From Leptospira ilyithenensis (GTDB lineage: Bacteria; Spirochaetota; Leptospiria; Leptospirales; Leptospiraceae), in the NCBI RefSeq assembly GCF_004771005.1, contig NZ_RQHV01000050.1, forward strand, positions 62,001-126,000: DNA of 64,000 bases, in the 5' to 3' direction. Position numbers and translations under genes: made by a program. The notes under the pieces are model-generated. The model worked only from the letters and a program-made list of their open reading frames with translations, was not told where the DNA came from and ran no database searches. The stretch's first letter is position 1. Each line of letters starts with the position of its first letter. Of this stretch, positions 28,730 to 37,854 are shown in pieces.

Positions 28730-29182
28730 TTAAGCTTTGGGTGGGAAAAAAGGAGAAGGATCAAATCCTTCTTTTGGAATATCGGAAAGGATCACGATAG
28801 AAAATAAAATATCATATCGTATGGAAACTTCGGAAGAGTTTGTTTGGTAATTCCACGTTTGGTGGAAATTTCGCAAAGCAGACGCTTGGGATTTGTTCTT
28901 TTTACAAGAACAAAGGTGAGTCTCTCCCGACTTTGAAGAATGACAGCTAGGCAAAACTTTGGTGCTCTGTTTGTGATCGTCATGGGAAGAAACGGTCACT
29001 CTTTCTTTGGAAAACATTTCATCTTCCGGATTTTTATGAAGCTCTTTGCGAGATCCATGATTGCATTCGCAAATTTTCGCACCGTCTTCCAAACAATAAC
29101 CGAGAAGGCCGCTGTTCAGGAATATTGCCTGAAAAAGCAGAATCATGGCAATCAGAAGGGAAAGTTGAGCCCGGAACAACAT
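28730..29182 (-). CDS. Cys/His-rich exported protein, first gene of the MbnP/MbnH operon
   Basis: 150 residues. An N-terminal signal or anchor is followed by a Cys/His-rich middle (CECNHGSRKELH, SSHDDHK, CHSS, HLCSCKK) that could bind metal. The family is not recognised. Its place upstream of mbnP-mbnH on the same strand suggests metal binding or sensing in the periplasm. The 139 bases between this gene and mbnP hold no other gene. Confidence 0.6.
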   Translation of the reverse strand: MLFRAQLSLLIAMILLFQAIFLNSGLLGYCLEDGAKICECNHGSRKELHKNPEDEMFSKERVTVSSHDDHKQSTKVLPSCHSSKSGETHLCSCKKNKSQASALRNFHQTWNYQTNSSEVSIRYDILFSIVILSDIPKEGFDPSPFFPPKA

Positions 29183-29310
29183 TCTTTCTCATAGAACTCC
29201 GATCCCCGCTAGAAATCGAGACAATTTTTAGGCTTTTTTCTGTCCAGGGGGTTGGCATCGCAAAATGATGGCTGTAGAATAAGAAAAGAGACTCGAAAGA
29301 GGTCCAGACC

Positions 29311-29637
29311 ATGAAACGCACAGAATTAGAACGCAGAGAAAGAGATCTGCGAAAAATGGAGAAAAAGAAAATCACACCAGGCCAAAAGGAAAGCATGAGT
29401 GTAGGTGACTACATTGATGGTTTATTTGGTCTCTTTCGTTACGACGAAGAAGAGATTTTCAACGCGAGCGATGATGAGGACGTACTGGAAATGTTGGAAA
29501 ACATGAAAGGCGAACACCCTGAAAAACAGTGGGATGTTATCATCCGAAAAGCAGTGAACAAAACAAAAGTAGCTCAAAAAGACAAAGCATACGAATCTCT
29601 AAGGATTCTTGCAGGCATTCAGCCTGTCACAACTTAA
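29311..29637 (+). CDS. Small acidic/basic mixed protein of unknown function
   Basis: 108 residues, highly charged, helical, no Cys and no membrane segment. It has a basic head (KRTELERRERDLRK) and a later acidic stretch (DEEEIFNASDDEDVLEML). I do not recognise the family. It is divergent from the copper-type operon and closed by a hairpin at 29684. Confidence 0.7.
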   Translation: MKRTELERRERDLRKMEKKKITPGQKESMSVGDYIDGLFGLFRYDEEEIFNASDDEDVLEMLENMKGEHPEKQWDVIIRKAVNKTKVAQKDKAYESLRILAGIQPVTT

Positions 29638-29683
29638 AGTTTAAGTATAATCTTGTTTTGATTCCACAAACAGATTTACAAAG

Positions 29684-29713
29684 GAAGGCTTCTGATTTAA
29701 TGTAGAAGCCTTC
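29684..29713 (+). terminator. Hairpin between 29637 and the phosphatase gene
   Basis: GAAGGCTTCT and AGAAGCCTTC form a perfect 10-base stem with a 10-base loop. It ends only seven bases before the ATG of the next gene, and no ribosome-binding site is visible there. It may be a terminator of the small gene, a translation control of the next, or both. Confidence 0.55.
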
Positions 29714-29720
29714 TTCGACC

Positions 29721-31778
29721 ATGGATACAAAAAACACACCCAGGAATTGTTTTCAACCTTCGTCGATTCTAAAAAGGATTTGGTTTTTCGGTTTTAGCTT
29801 TCTTTTTTTTCATCTTCCAATCATCGCAGAGTCACAAAGCCCAGTCTGCCCATCTCAAACCATTTTAGAAGTGAACAGTCTGGAAGGGAAATTGGATCTT
29901 TCTCCCTATCTCAAGTATTTCAGTACTAACAATTCTTTATTGGGCATCCAACCCATCATTGATTCCAAAAAAAATCTGGTATTCAAGGATACAAACGGTG
30001 TAGTTCCCAATTTTGGAAACACTGAATCGGATTATTGGTTTTGTTTTCATCTCTCAAACAATTCGGCTTTTGTGGCGAATATAATCGCTTTCATCAAATA
30101 TCCGTTGTTAGATGAAATTGATTTTTACGATCTTTACTCGGATGATTCCTGGGGGAAAAAATCGCAAGGCAGGCTTTATCCTTTTTCCGCAAGAGAAGTA
30201 AAATACAGAGGGTTTGGTCATTTGGTTAGCTTGTCACCGGGTGAAACAAGAACCATCTTTATCCGAGTGGGAACGCAAAGTTCCATGTCCGTTCCACTCT
30301 ACATTGCAAAGGAAAAAGATTTTTATGAATTCGCAATGGAAGACAACATCCTTCAGGGCATCTATTTCGGAATTGTCGGGGTGATGACTCTTTACAACGT
30401 GTTTGTATTTTTTTTGGTAAAAGACAAAGCCTATATTTATTACGTAATCTATCTTGTTTTTTCTTCCACCTTGTTCCAATTATCACTCAACGGACATCTT
30501 CCTTTTTTCTTTTTGCAAAATCATCCCTACTTTGTCTGGAACTTACACAACATACTTTATTTTATCTTTTTACTCACCATATTTCCCATGTGCATTACAA
30601 TGATGAACCTAAAGGAAAATTCACCAACCGCCTACAAGTTGTTTATTTATCTAATGTGTTTCCCGGTAATTTGTTTATTACTACTTCCCTTTTTATCCTA
30701 TCGTTCCATGAACGAAACAGGGGATATCTTCTCCATGTTTCTGGCATTTTTAACATTGATCGTTGCCTATTACGTTGCATTTAAAAAACATTATCGTCCT
30801 GCACGATTTTTCTTTTTGGCATTTTTAGTAGTCATAGTCGGAGGAATCGCATCCCTTTTGAAATATATGGGATTTCTTCCTGTGAATGTTTTCACGGAAA
30901 ATTCATTCCAAATCTCAATGGCAATCGAAGTGAATCTGATGGCTTTCGGATTGGGAGATCGGATCTCCATGGTTCGAAAAGAAAAAGAAAGAATTCAAAT
31001 CAAGGCCGAAATCGACAAACAAAAGTTAATCGCATTTCAAAAGGAGCTGGTTTTAGCGCAAAAACTTCAAGAATCGACTCTCCCCCAACAAATTCCCGAA
31101 CCGGATGGAATCCGAATCAAAGCAGGTTATATCCCCGCCTCTCTCGTAGGAGGTGATTTTTACGATATTGCCAATCTGGGAAATTCCGAAATCAGTTGTT
31201 TGATCGCAGATGTAACCGGCCATGGAGTGCCTGCGGCAATTGAAGCCGCTATGTTAAAAATCGCCTACACTAGCTCCACCCAGTTTGCCAGTAGCCCGGG
31301 AAAAATCCTCGAAAGAATCAATCAGTCGTTAGTTGGCAATTACAAAAACCAATTCCTTACTGCCTCGGCCATTTATCTGGATCTGAATCAAAAATTACTG
31401 AAAGTAGCAAATGCAGGGCATCCTCCATTGTATTGGTTCAAATGCAAAGAAAAGATCATTTTGCCCATTCGCCCGAAAGGAAAGCTGATCGGATTTTCCA
31501 AAGAACTGATTTATCCGGAAGAAGTGTATGAACTTTCCATCGGTGATAAGATTTTACTTTTTACGGACGGACTCTGGGAAACATGGGAAAGAGATGAAAA
31601 AGGAAACAAATCTTTTGCTGACGGATCGGGAGAAAAAGAACTTTTGAAATGGCTACAGGAAAAATGGGGTGAACCGGTTACAAATCTTTATCAGATGATG
31701 GAAGATCATATCCGAACCAGGATCAAAACAACGTCACCCGAAGATGACATTACTTTTATTCTATTTGAAATTGTATGA
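29721..31778 (+). CDS. 7TM receptor (7TMR-DISM) with SpoIIE/PP2C phosphatase output
   Basis: 685 residues. Signal peptide (about 18-37), an extracytoplasmic beta domain (to about 200), seven membrane segments (about 208-405), a short coiled coil, and a SpoIIE-type PP2C domain with VGGDFYDI and IADVTGHGVPAAIEA metal-binding motifs and ending in SPEDDITFILFEI. Such proteins sense an external ligand and dephosphorylate an anti-sigma-factor antagonist. No partner gene is adjacent. The start lacks a clear ribosome-binding site. Confidence 0.88.
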   Translation: MDTKNTPRNCFQPSSILKRIWFFGFSFLFFHLPIIAESQSPVCPSQTILEVNSLEGKLDLSPYLKYFSTNNSLLGIQPIIDSKKNLVFKDTNGVVPNFGNTESDYWFCFHLSNNSAFVANIIAFIKYPLLDEIDFYDLYSDDSWGKKSQGRLYPFSAREVKYRGFGHLVSLSPGETRTIFIRVGTQSSMSVPLYIAKEKDFYEFAMEDNILQGIYFGIVGVMTLYNVFVFFLVKDKAYIYYVIYLVFSSTLFQLSLNGHLPFFFLQNHPYFVWNLHNILYFIFLLTIFPMCITMMNLKENSPTAYKLFIYLMCFPVICLLLLPFLSYRSMNETGDIFSMFLAFLTLIVAYYVAFKKHYRPARFFFLAFLVVIVGGIASLLKYMGFLPVNVFTENSFQISMAIEVNLMAFGLGDRISMVRKEKERIQIKAEIDKQKLIAFQKELVLAQKLQESTLPQQIPEPDGIRIKAGYIPASLVGGDFYDIANLGNSEISCLIADVTGHGVPAAIEAAMLKIAYTSSTQFASSPGKILERINQSLVGNYKNQFLTASAIYLDLNQKLLKVANAGHPPLYWFKCKEKIILPIRPKGKLIGFSKELIYPEEVYELSIGDKILLFTDGLWETWERDEKGNKSFADGSGEKELLKWLQEKWGEPVTNLYQMMEDHIRTRIKTTSPEDDITFILFEIV

Positions 31779-31784
31779 AAAGCC

Positions 31785-31802
31785 CTGTGCCGAATGGCAC
31801 AG
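31785..31802. terminator. Shared hairpin between convergent genes
   Basis: CTGTGCC-GAAT-GGCACAG, a perfect 7-base stem between the phosphatase gene and the convergent cotransporter gene. There is no long T run on either side, so it is only a candidate bidirectional terminator. Confidence 0.45.
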
Positions 31803-31833
31803 AGATTTCGTATAAGGAAAGTTAAACTAAGCT

Positions 31834-33510
31834 TTACACATCCGCGTAAATCGAGGTATTTAGGAAACGGGAGATATTGTCCAGGTTCCGAGAAACATCA
31901 CGATACAAAAGAGCCGGTAGAAAATTGGATCTCTTTTGATACTTTTTCTTTCTGACTTTGCTCTCATTCTTTTTCAAAGAACGAATCATTTCAAAACGAT
32001 ATTCACGGCTCTGATTTCGAATTTGAGGGTTTCCTAAAATATCGAACGACTCGCTCTTTTCTAAATTGGAAAGCAACAAGTCATAGTGATGTTTGAGTAA
32101 ATCCAGTTGTTCCTTGATCGCAGATTCGAAAGGTTTGTCCAAAGACACTTTCTGCCTATGGGCTTTTTTCACCTTACGTGCGATAGATGCAAAGTTGTCA
32201 CCCATCTCTTCAATGGATTTCACACGTTCCATGATCCCGAGCACATCCTTTCCGTAAGTTCCGGTAACACCGGATTCCTGGATTTGGTTGAGGTAGGTAA
32301 GAACTTGAGAACGAACCAGATCCAATTCCTCTTCTTTTTTAAGGACTTGGGCCGCTTTTGCAGGATCAAAAGGACGAAGTAGAATCTGTTCCGTAAGCGG
32401 GAAAAAATCGTAAGTCTCCCGAATGATTTTTTTGGTGAACTCGGAAAGTTCTACCATGGCGAGTTCAGTAGTTTTTACCGCACCTGATTGCAAAAGTTGA
32501 ATCGAATCTCTTTCCTTTTCCTTAAGCGGTCCGAATCCGTCTACAATCCAGCTTACAAATCTGGACAGAGTGTCCACAAACCAAATCATAAAAAAAGTAT
32601 TTGTAACATTGAAAAGAGTATGGAAAAGGGAAATATGAAATCTGGTGGATTCTTTGTCTGTCAAAGGATCTCCGGGAATCAAATCATCCACAATGCCGGT
32701 GAAAAGTTTGAAAAAGACCAAAGCCCAGATAACTCCGATTATATTAAACATGGTGTGTGCAAGTGCGGCTTTTTTCGCATTTCGGTTTCCCGGTATGGCA
32801 GCAAGGTTTGCAGTGATAGTGGTTCCGATATTTTCACCCAAAATCATACCATAAGCCGCATCAATCGGTATAAATCCCGAAAAAGCGAGAGTGATCGTAA
32901 TGGTTGTGGAAGCGGAAGAAGATTGAATTACAATTGTTAACAGGGTTCCGATCAATACAAACAGAAGGATCGTATTGAATCCCATATTCGTATATTGCTG
33001 CAAAAACTGAAATGTTTCCGGGCTTTTTGCAGAATCGGGAACGGATGATTTTAAATAATCCAATCCCAAAAACAAAAATCCGAATCCAATGAGAAAACTT
33101 CCCCAACCGGATCTGCTTTCTTTTTTAGAGAAATGTAATATCATTCCCAGGGCGATTGCAGGCAAAGCAAACGAGGCAATGTTGAATTTGAAACCTAATA
33201 AGGAGACAATCCACGCAGTGACCGTAGTTCCAATGTTTGCTCCCATGATGACACCGACTGCTTGCGTCAGTTGCATGAGTCCAGCATTCACAAAGCCTAC
33301 AACCAAAACCGTTGTAGCAGAAGAAGACTGAATGGTTGCAGTAATCAAAGTCCCGCTTAAAACCGCAGAGACTCTGTTTTTTGTCATAGAAGAAAGAAAG
33401 GAGCGTAATCTTTCACCAGCAACACGTTGTAATGATTCGCTGAGGAGTTTCATCCCGTAGATAAAAATTCCCAGACCGCCAAGGACTTGTATAAGAAGAG
33501 ACCAGTTCAT
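31834..33510 (-). CDS. Na/Pi cotransporter family protein with PhoU-like C-terminus
   Basis: 558 residues. About eight membrane segments contain the duplicated QSSSA motif of the family (TATIQSSSATT and TIVIQSSSAST). The cytoplasmic C-terminal ~220 residues are helical and PhoU-like. It probably imports phosphate with sodium across the inner membrane, with the PhoU-like tail as a regulator. It is a single gene, divergent from the FKBP gene. Confidence 0.88.
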   Translation of the reverse strand: MNWSLLIQVLGGLGIFIYGMKLLSESLQRVAGERLRSFLSSMTKNRVSAVLSGTLITATIQSSSATTVLVVGFVNAGLMQLTQAVGVIMGANIGTTVTAWIVSLLGFKFNIASFALPAIALGMILHFSKKESRSGWGSFLIGFGFLFLGLDYLKSSVPDSAKSPETFQFLQQYTNMGFNTILLFVLIGTLLTIVIQSSSASTTITITLAFSGFIPIDAAYGMILGENIGTTITANLAAIPGNRNAKKAALAHTMFNIIGVIWALVFFKLFTGIVDDLIPGDPLTDKESTRFHISLFHTLFNVTNTFFMIWFVDTLSRFVSWIVDGFGPLKEKERDSIQLLQSGAVKTTELAMVELSEFTKKIIRETYDFFPLTEQILLRPFDPAKAAQVLKKEEELDLVRSQVLTYLNQIQESGVTGTYGKDVLGIMERVKSIEEMGDNFASIARKVKKAHRQKVSLDKPFESAIKEQLDLLKHHYDLLLSNLEKSESFDILGNPQIRNQSREYRFEMIRSLKKNESKVRKKKYQKRSNFLPALLYRDVSRNLDNISRFLNTSIYADV

Positions 33511-33605
33511 ATTGAATGTTAATACCGAGTATGAAATTTCCTCACCAATGGTTTTATACCAATCTTTTATTCGGTTGCAGTATTTTTTTCCACTTTAAAA
33601 TTGTA

Positions 33606-34097
33606 ATGAATATGTCAAATTCAATCAGCAAAGGAAAGGTTGTAGGGTTCTCCTACCATCTTACAAATTCCCAGGGTGCGACTCTGGACAAGTCCGATGA
33701 ACCACTATTATACCTTCATGGCTCCGGTAATATCATTCCCGGATTAGAAAATGAATTGGAAGGTTTAGTAAGCGGTGACTCTAAAAAAGTAGTCGTCTCT
33801 CCTGAAAATGGTTATGGGACATATGATGAAAAATTGGTTTTCCAAGTGCCCAAAAGCGAACTACCGCCGGAAGCAGAACTGGAAATCGGTATGGAATTCC
33901 AAACGGATTCCGCCGACGGTCCTATGGTGCTTTATTTACATGAAGTTCGGGAAACCGATGTAATTTTGAACGGCAATCACCCGTTAGCTGGAGAAACACT
34001 TCATTTTGATGTAATTATCCAGTCAATCCGCGAAGCAACCAAGGAAGAACTGAAACATGGGCATGTGCATGGACCGGGCGGGCACCACCACCACTGA
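33606..34097 (+). CDS. FKBP-type peptidyl-prolyl isomerase (SlyD-like)
   Basis: 163 residues from the ATG at 33606 (another at 33612); an open frame begins earlier at 33516 but would leave only five bases to the divergent gene and adds no conserved sequence. The FKBP core (LLYLHGSGNIIPGLENELEG) carries an inserted flap as in SlyD, and the C-terminus is His-rich (HGHVHGPGGHHHH), suited to nickel or other metals. It acts as a cytoplasmic folding helper. Confidence 0.88.
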   Translation: MNMSNSISKGKVVGFSYHLTNSQGATLDKSDEPLLYLHGSGNIIPGLENELEGLVSGDSKKVVVSPENGYGTYDEKLVFQVPKSELPPEAELEIGMEFQTDSADGPMVLYLHEVRETDVILNGNHPLAGETLHFDVIIQSIREATKEELKHGHVHGPGGHHHH

Positions 34098-34132
34098 TCC
34101 TTGTTCAAAAAAAAAATCATAATAATACTTTG

Positions 34133-34175
34133 AGTCTATCTTTCCTGTTGCTTTTTTATCGGCAGGAAATAGACT
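34133..34175 (+). terminator. Long hairpin after the FKBP gene
   Basis: AGTCTATCTTTCCTG pairs with CAGGAAATAGACT, with one bulge. It lies 36 bases after the FKBP stop and no T run follows. It may end the FKBP transcript or belong to the leader of the RRM gene. The stretch from 34176 to 34371 holds no gene but further small hairpins (for example CGAAAT / ATTTCG, 34325-34341). Confidence 0.5.
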
Positions 34176-34371
34176 GGTGGAGATTCAGAGTATTATAGAT
34201 TTTTCACCGCCGAAGTAGTCCTTTCTGTAGCTTGCACGCCGATAGCTTGGTTCTTAAGTTTCCCTGCAGTCCTCTAAAGAAGTTCTCTACCCAACCCCAT
34301 TTCAAACTGGGTTTTCTGTCGTTGCGAAATCCAAATTTCGGAGTCCAAATTAAACTTTTAGAGGACATTTT

Positions 34372-34635
34372 ATGTCAGTAAACATCTACGTGGGCAACCT
34401 TTCTTATGATATGACCGAGGGAAAACTCGGCGAACTTTTCGGAGCACATGGTGCTGTAACTTCTGCAAAGATAATTACTGACCAATACTCAGGCAGATCT
34501 AAAGGTTTCGGTTTTATCGAAATGAAAGATGGTCAAGAAGCAGACAACGCGATCAAAGAATTGAACGGTAAAAACATTTTGAACCGTGAGATGAAAGTAA
34601 ACATCGCAAAACCAAAAACAAACAACTGGAGATAA
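34372..34635 (+). CDS. RRM-type RNA-binding protein
   Basis: 87 residues, a single RNA-recognition motif. RNP2 reads IYVGNLS near the N-terminus and RNP1 reads KGFGFIEM near residue 45. These small single-RRM proteins bind RNA and are often cold-induced. A GAGGACATTTT site precedes the ATG. A long structured leader lies upstream, suggesting post-transcriptional control. Confidence 0.93.
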   Translation: MSVNIYVGNLSYDMTEGKLGELFGAHGAVTSAKIITDQYSGRSKGFGFIEMKDGQEADNAIKELNGKNILNREMKVNIAKPKTNNWR

Positions 34636-34761
34636 TCTCCCGTTTTACTTGCGCTGCAGGTGTTTCACGACATTTGCAGTGTGAGTCCTTTGATTCTCCC
34701 CGCCGCCCTTTCTTTTATCATCCTTTTCCTATTTCTGATCGCACGAACTCGTAACCTCCTC

Positions 34762-35199
34762 TTATTTTTTCTCTCTCAATCTTTCCGGTAACAATTCCAG
34801 TTTATAAGTCTTTGCCATTTTCAATAGCTGTTCATCCGTAAGTCCGTGAACATTTTCCCCGCTATGTCTGTTTTCCAAAGTTAAGATAAACACCGAATAA
34901 CCGTAACTAGATGCCAATTTGAAATAAGGTTCCATTTCCCAATCCAAGGTGAATGTATTATCTACAAATACCTTTTCCATGGATGATTCCATAGCTAGTT
35001 TTGTATTGTTTTCGCATTCTTTATAAGCCAGATGGTTCTCTTTGTAATTAAATTGATACTCTCCAGTGTCTTTGTTTGTAAAATACGAATCCACTGAAAA
35101 TACCGGATACTTTCCTCCTTCGGAAAGAAGTTCGGCAAAGGAAGTTTTTCCACTGCCGGGAAGGCCGCGAATGAGAATCAATGTCTTGGTTTTATCCAT
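34762..35199 (-). CDS. P-loop ATPase/kinase, zeta-toxin/N4BP2-like fold
   Basis: 145 residues from the ATG at 35199; an earlier in-frame start at 35238 is possible. The P-loop GLPGSGKT lies near residue 12, followed by a VDSYF strand and an HGLTDEQLLKM segment. The family includes small phosphotransferases acting on RNA ends or nucleotides; the substrate is unknown. Single gene. Confidence 0.75.
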   Translation of the reverse strand: MDKTKTLILIRGLPGSGKTSFAELLSEGGKYPVFSVDSYFTNKDTGEYQFNYKENHLAYKECENNTKLAMESSMEKVFVDNTFTLDWEMEPYFKLASSYGYSVFILTLENRHSGENVHGLTDEQLLKMAKTYKLELLPERLREKK

Positions 35200-35330
35200 A
35201 CGTTTTGCTGTGAGATTGAATGGGAATCCGAGGCTCACTAGCTTTTTTTTAAAACCGTTTCATAAAAACTATAGATAAATAAAACCATTTGTTAAGGATG
35301 AAGTAGTACTATATATAGGAAAGGTTCTTT

Positions 35331-35702
35331 ATGTCTTATCAAGTTTACAAACTCATGCACATGGTGGGAATATTTTTGCTCTTTCTCTCATTGGGTGGGG
35401 TTGCTCTTTTTACCATCAACGGAGGAACAAAATCAGGAAATAAATGGAAAGCAATTGCTGCTGCCACACATGGATTCGGTCTGATTTTTCTCATAGTTGC
35501 CGGATTCGGAATGATGGCAAGATTGGGAATTCCCCATGCTTCCTGGCCAGGTTGGGTTTATGCGAAAATTGTAATCTGGCTTTTGTTTGGCGGATTGCTT
35601 ACATTGGTGTATAAAAGACAAAGTTATGCTAAAATTTTATGGTTCGGTTTCCCTATTTTGGGTTTCCTTGCCGCTTATTTAGCGATTTTCAAACCTTTTT
35701 AA
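35331..35702 (+). CDS. Small four-helix membrane protein
   Basis: 123 residues with four membrane segments and His residues near the first (YKLMHMVG), second (ATHGFG) and third (GIPHASWPG) helices. I do not recognise a named family with confidence. It is a single gene closed by its own terminator. Confidence 0.75.
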   Translation: MSYQVYKLMHMVGIFLLFLSLGGVALFTINGGTKSGNKWKAIAAATHGFGLIFLIVAGFGMMARLGIPHASWPGWVYAKIVIWLLFGGLLTLVYKRQSYAKILWFGFPILGFLAAYLAIFKPF

Positions 35703-35722
35703 TTCAAACATATCTCTTGATG

Positions 35723-35754
35723 AAAAAAGCGATTCTTTTGGGATCGCTTTTTTT
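35723..35754 (+). terminator. Rho-independent terminator after the four-helix membrane protein
   Basis: AAAAAAGCGAT pairs with ATCGCTTTTTT and a T run follows, 20 bases after the stop codon. Confidence 0.85.
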
Positions 35755-35818
35755 GTTTTTCCTTTTCATTATATTTTATTTTATAAAATAGGAAGAACAA
35801 AGTTTATTAAGAGGATTT

Positions 35819-37210
35819 ATGAGCACTAGAAAAGAATCAGATTCAATGGGCGAGATAGAAGTTGAATCCAGCAGATATTGGGGAGCACAAACAGAAAGAT
35901 CATTGCATCATTTTAAAATTGGCGGAGATCGTTTCCCCAGAGAAATGATTCGTGCTTTCGGGATTCTCAAAAAATCCGCAGCCATCGTAAATCATGAATT
36001 GGGAATTCTTCCCGCAGATAAAAAAGATCTGATTCTTAAAGCCGCTGATGAAGTTATTTCCGGAAAACTAGACGATCATTTTCCATTGGTAGTTTGGCAA
36101 ACCGGTTCCGGCACACAAACCAATATGAATGTGAATGAAGTGATCTCCAATCGTGCCATTGAAATGACAGGCGGAACGATGGGTTCCAAAAAACCGATCC
36201 ATCCGAACGATGATGTAAACAAAGCACAAAGCTCCAACGATACTTTTCCAACCGCAATGCACATTGCCGCAGGAGAACAACTGGTTCATAAACTTATCCC
36301 TGCTCTGAAAACTCTACGCACCACTCTGCAAAAAAAATCGGAAACATTCCAATCCGTAATTAAGATCGGAAGAACCCACCTTCAAGATGCGACTCCTCTC
36401 ACCTTGGGTCAGGAATTTTCAGGTTATGTACAACAATTGACCTACGGAATCGAAAGAGTGGAAAGGGTATTACCGTCTGTTTACCGTTTGGCGCTCGGAG
36501 GAACGGCAGTAGGAACAGGACTCAATACCCATCCTGAATTTGCCGTAAAAGGTGCTGCAGCAATTGCAAAGGAAACAGGACTTCCTTTTGTTACCGCTGA
36601 AAACAAGTTTGAAGCATTGGCCGCGCACGACTCTCTTGTCGAAGTCAGCGGTGTTTTGAAAACAATCGCCGCTTCTCTTATGAAGATCGCAAACGATATC
36701 AGATGGCTTGCTTCGGGACCACGTTGCGGAATCGGAGAAATCAGCATTCCTGAAAACGAGCCGGGATCATCCATCATGCCCGGCAAAGTAAATCCGACTC
36801 AATCCGAAGCGATGACTATGGTTGCCGCACAAGTGATCGGAAACGATGTAGCCGTAAACGTAGGCGGTGCTTCCGGAAACTTCGAATTGAATGTTTTCAA
36901 ACCTGTGATCATTTTCAATGTATTGAATTCGATCCGACTTCTTTCCGATGCGGCCATTTCCTTTGAAGAACATTGTGCGCGTGGAATCGAGCCGAACAAG
37001 GAAAACATCCAACACAACTTGAACAACTCACTCATGTTAGTTACTGCACTCAATCCGCACATCGGTTACGATAACGCTGCAAAGATTGCAAAAACAGCTC
37101 ACAAAAACAATTCCACTTTGAAAGAAACAGGAATCAAATTGGGACTTCTGACCGCAGAACAATTCGACCAATGGGTAAAACCAGAGGATATGATCACACC
37201 TAAGCTATAA
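35819..37210 (+). CDS. fumC: Fumarate hydratase, class II
   Basis: 463 residues, the FumC length. It has the superfamily signature [16 protein letters not shown], plus [12 protein letters not shown] and [17 protein letters not shown] around the active site. It interconverts fumarate and malate in the TCA cycle. A dispersed repeat begins right at its stop codon. Confidence 0.96.
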   Translation: MSTRKESDSMGEIEVESSRYWGAQTERSLHHFKIGGDRFPREMIRAFGILKKSAAIVNHELGILPADKKDLILKAADEVISGKLDDHFPLVVWQTGSGTQTNMNVNEVISNRAIEMTGGTMGSKKPIHPNDDVNKAQSSNDTFPTAMHIAAGEQLVHKLIPALKTLRTTLQKKSETFQSVIKIGRTHLQDATPLTLGQEFSGYVQQLTYGIERVERVLPSVYRLALGGTAVGTGLNTHPEFAVKGAAAIAKETGLPFVTAENKFEALAAHDSLVEVSGVLKTIAASLMKIANDIRWLASGPRCGIGEISIPENEPGSSIMPGKVNPTQSEAMTMVAAQVIGNDVAVNVGGASGNFELNVFKPVIIFNVLNSIRLLSDAAISFEEHCARGIEPNKENIQHNLNNSLMLVTALNPHIGYDNAAKIAKTAHKNNSTLKETGIKLGLLTAEQFDQWVKPEDMITPKL

Positions 37211-37275
37211 ATACGTTCGATGCTTTACGCTACTGCTCGCGGAACTTCCTGTTCCGACGAGTATCGAGGTAGGGC
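37210..37275 (-). repeat. Dispersed hairpin repeat, copy 4 (inverted)
   Basis: In fumC direction: ACGTTCGATGC, then nested arms CTCG / CGAG around GGAAC / GTTCC. It is the reverse of copies 1-3 on the map, but relative to the gene it follows it has the same orientation as copy 3 behind ccr. The 37276-37398 stretch after it is the left half of the G-rich repeat and holds no gene. Confidence 0.75.
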
Positions 37276-37398
37276 GGGTAAAAATTAATGTGACACAGTT
37301 TTTAGACCAGAATATTAAAATCCCCCGCCCAGTTGATCAGCTTCGCTGATGATTCTCCGAATACTTTTCGCTTCTATTGGCGCGAAGGAGGGGTTGGG

Positions 37399-37413
37399 GG
37401 TGTGGCTCGTGGG
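37399..37413 (+). other. attL: left copy of the 15-bp core
   Basis: GGTGTGGCTCGTGGG, identical to 55469-55483. To its left the sequence continues as a G-rich repeat like that at 10143-10236; to its right it does not. Confidence 0.75.
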
Positions 37414-37470
37414 AACTCTGCCACTGAGGTCAGACTCCCGCCGAAGGACAACTCCCCCCAACGTTCTCTT

Positions 37471-37653
37471 CTAATTTGCTTTTCTTGCCGATCGTTTTAT
37501 TTCAACCGGCGACTCGTTTAAAAACTTCTTCACTGCAAGCCTTACTACTTTGGATTGATCCATTTCATTATTTGCCGCATAAAGTTTGATTTTATCTATA
37601 AGATCCTTCTCAAACTTAATACTTATTTTTGTGTCTTTCACTATCGCCAACAT
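37471..37653 (-). CDS. Ribbon-helix-helix regulator or antitoxin at the attL end
   Basis: 60 residues from the ATG at 37653, chosen for its GAGGGGGTGGGGG leader. The pattern KISIKFEKDLIDKIKLYAA then DQSKVVRLAVKKFL fits a MetJ/Arc-type domain. No toxin gene is beside it. It could be a lysogeny repressor of the element or a solitary antitoxin. Repeated ACTTTGG boxes lie just upstream and are a likely site of self-control. Confidence 0.7.
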   Translation of the reverse strand: MLAIVKDTKISIKFEKDLIDKIKLYAANNEMDQSKVVRLAVKKFLNESPVEIKRSARKAN

Positions 37654-37670
37654 CCCCCACCCCCTCAGCT

Positions 37671-37695
37671 CCAAAGTTTGGTCACTAACCAAAGT
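37671..37695 (-). promoter_or_regulatory. Candidate operator of the ribbon-helix-helix gene
   Basis: Two copies of ACTTTGG in the same direction, with an inverted ACCAAA between them, 18 bases before the start codon. Closely spaced short boxes like these are what Arc/MetJ-type proteins bind. No direct proof. Confidence 0.4.
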
Positions 37696-37803
37696 ATGGT
37701 GTTTGGGATTATTATGTCAACAAAAAAGTCGGACTTTTCCACTTAATTCCACCCAGAGACAAAGAGACATCAGAGACATGATTTTGAAAAATTTGGCAAG
37801 GGC

Positions 37804-37830
37804 AAAAAAAAAGGGAGGTAGATACCTCCC
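37804..37830 (-). terminator. Rho-independent terminator of the Bor-family gene
   Basis: GGGAGGTA-TC-TACCTCCC, a perfect 8-base stem, followed on the minus strand by nine T. It lies 24 bases after the stop of the Bor gene. Confidence 0.9.
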
Positions 37831-37854
37831 AATGAAAACAGGTTTAGTTTTAAA

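Noticed and set aside
33516..33605. Earlier start for the FKBP gene
   Set aside because: It adds no conserved sequence and would leave only five bases to the divergent transporter gene.
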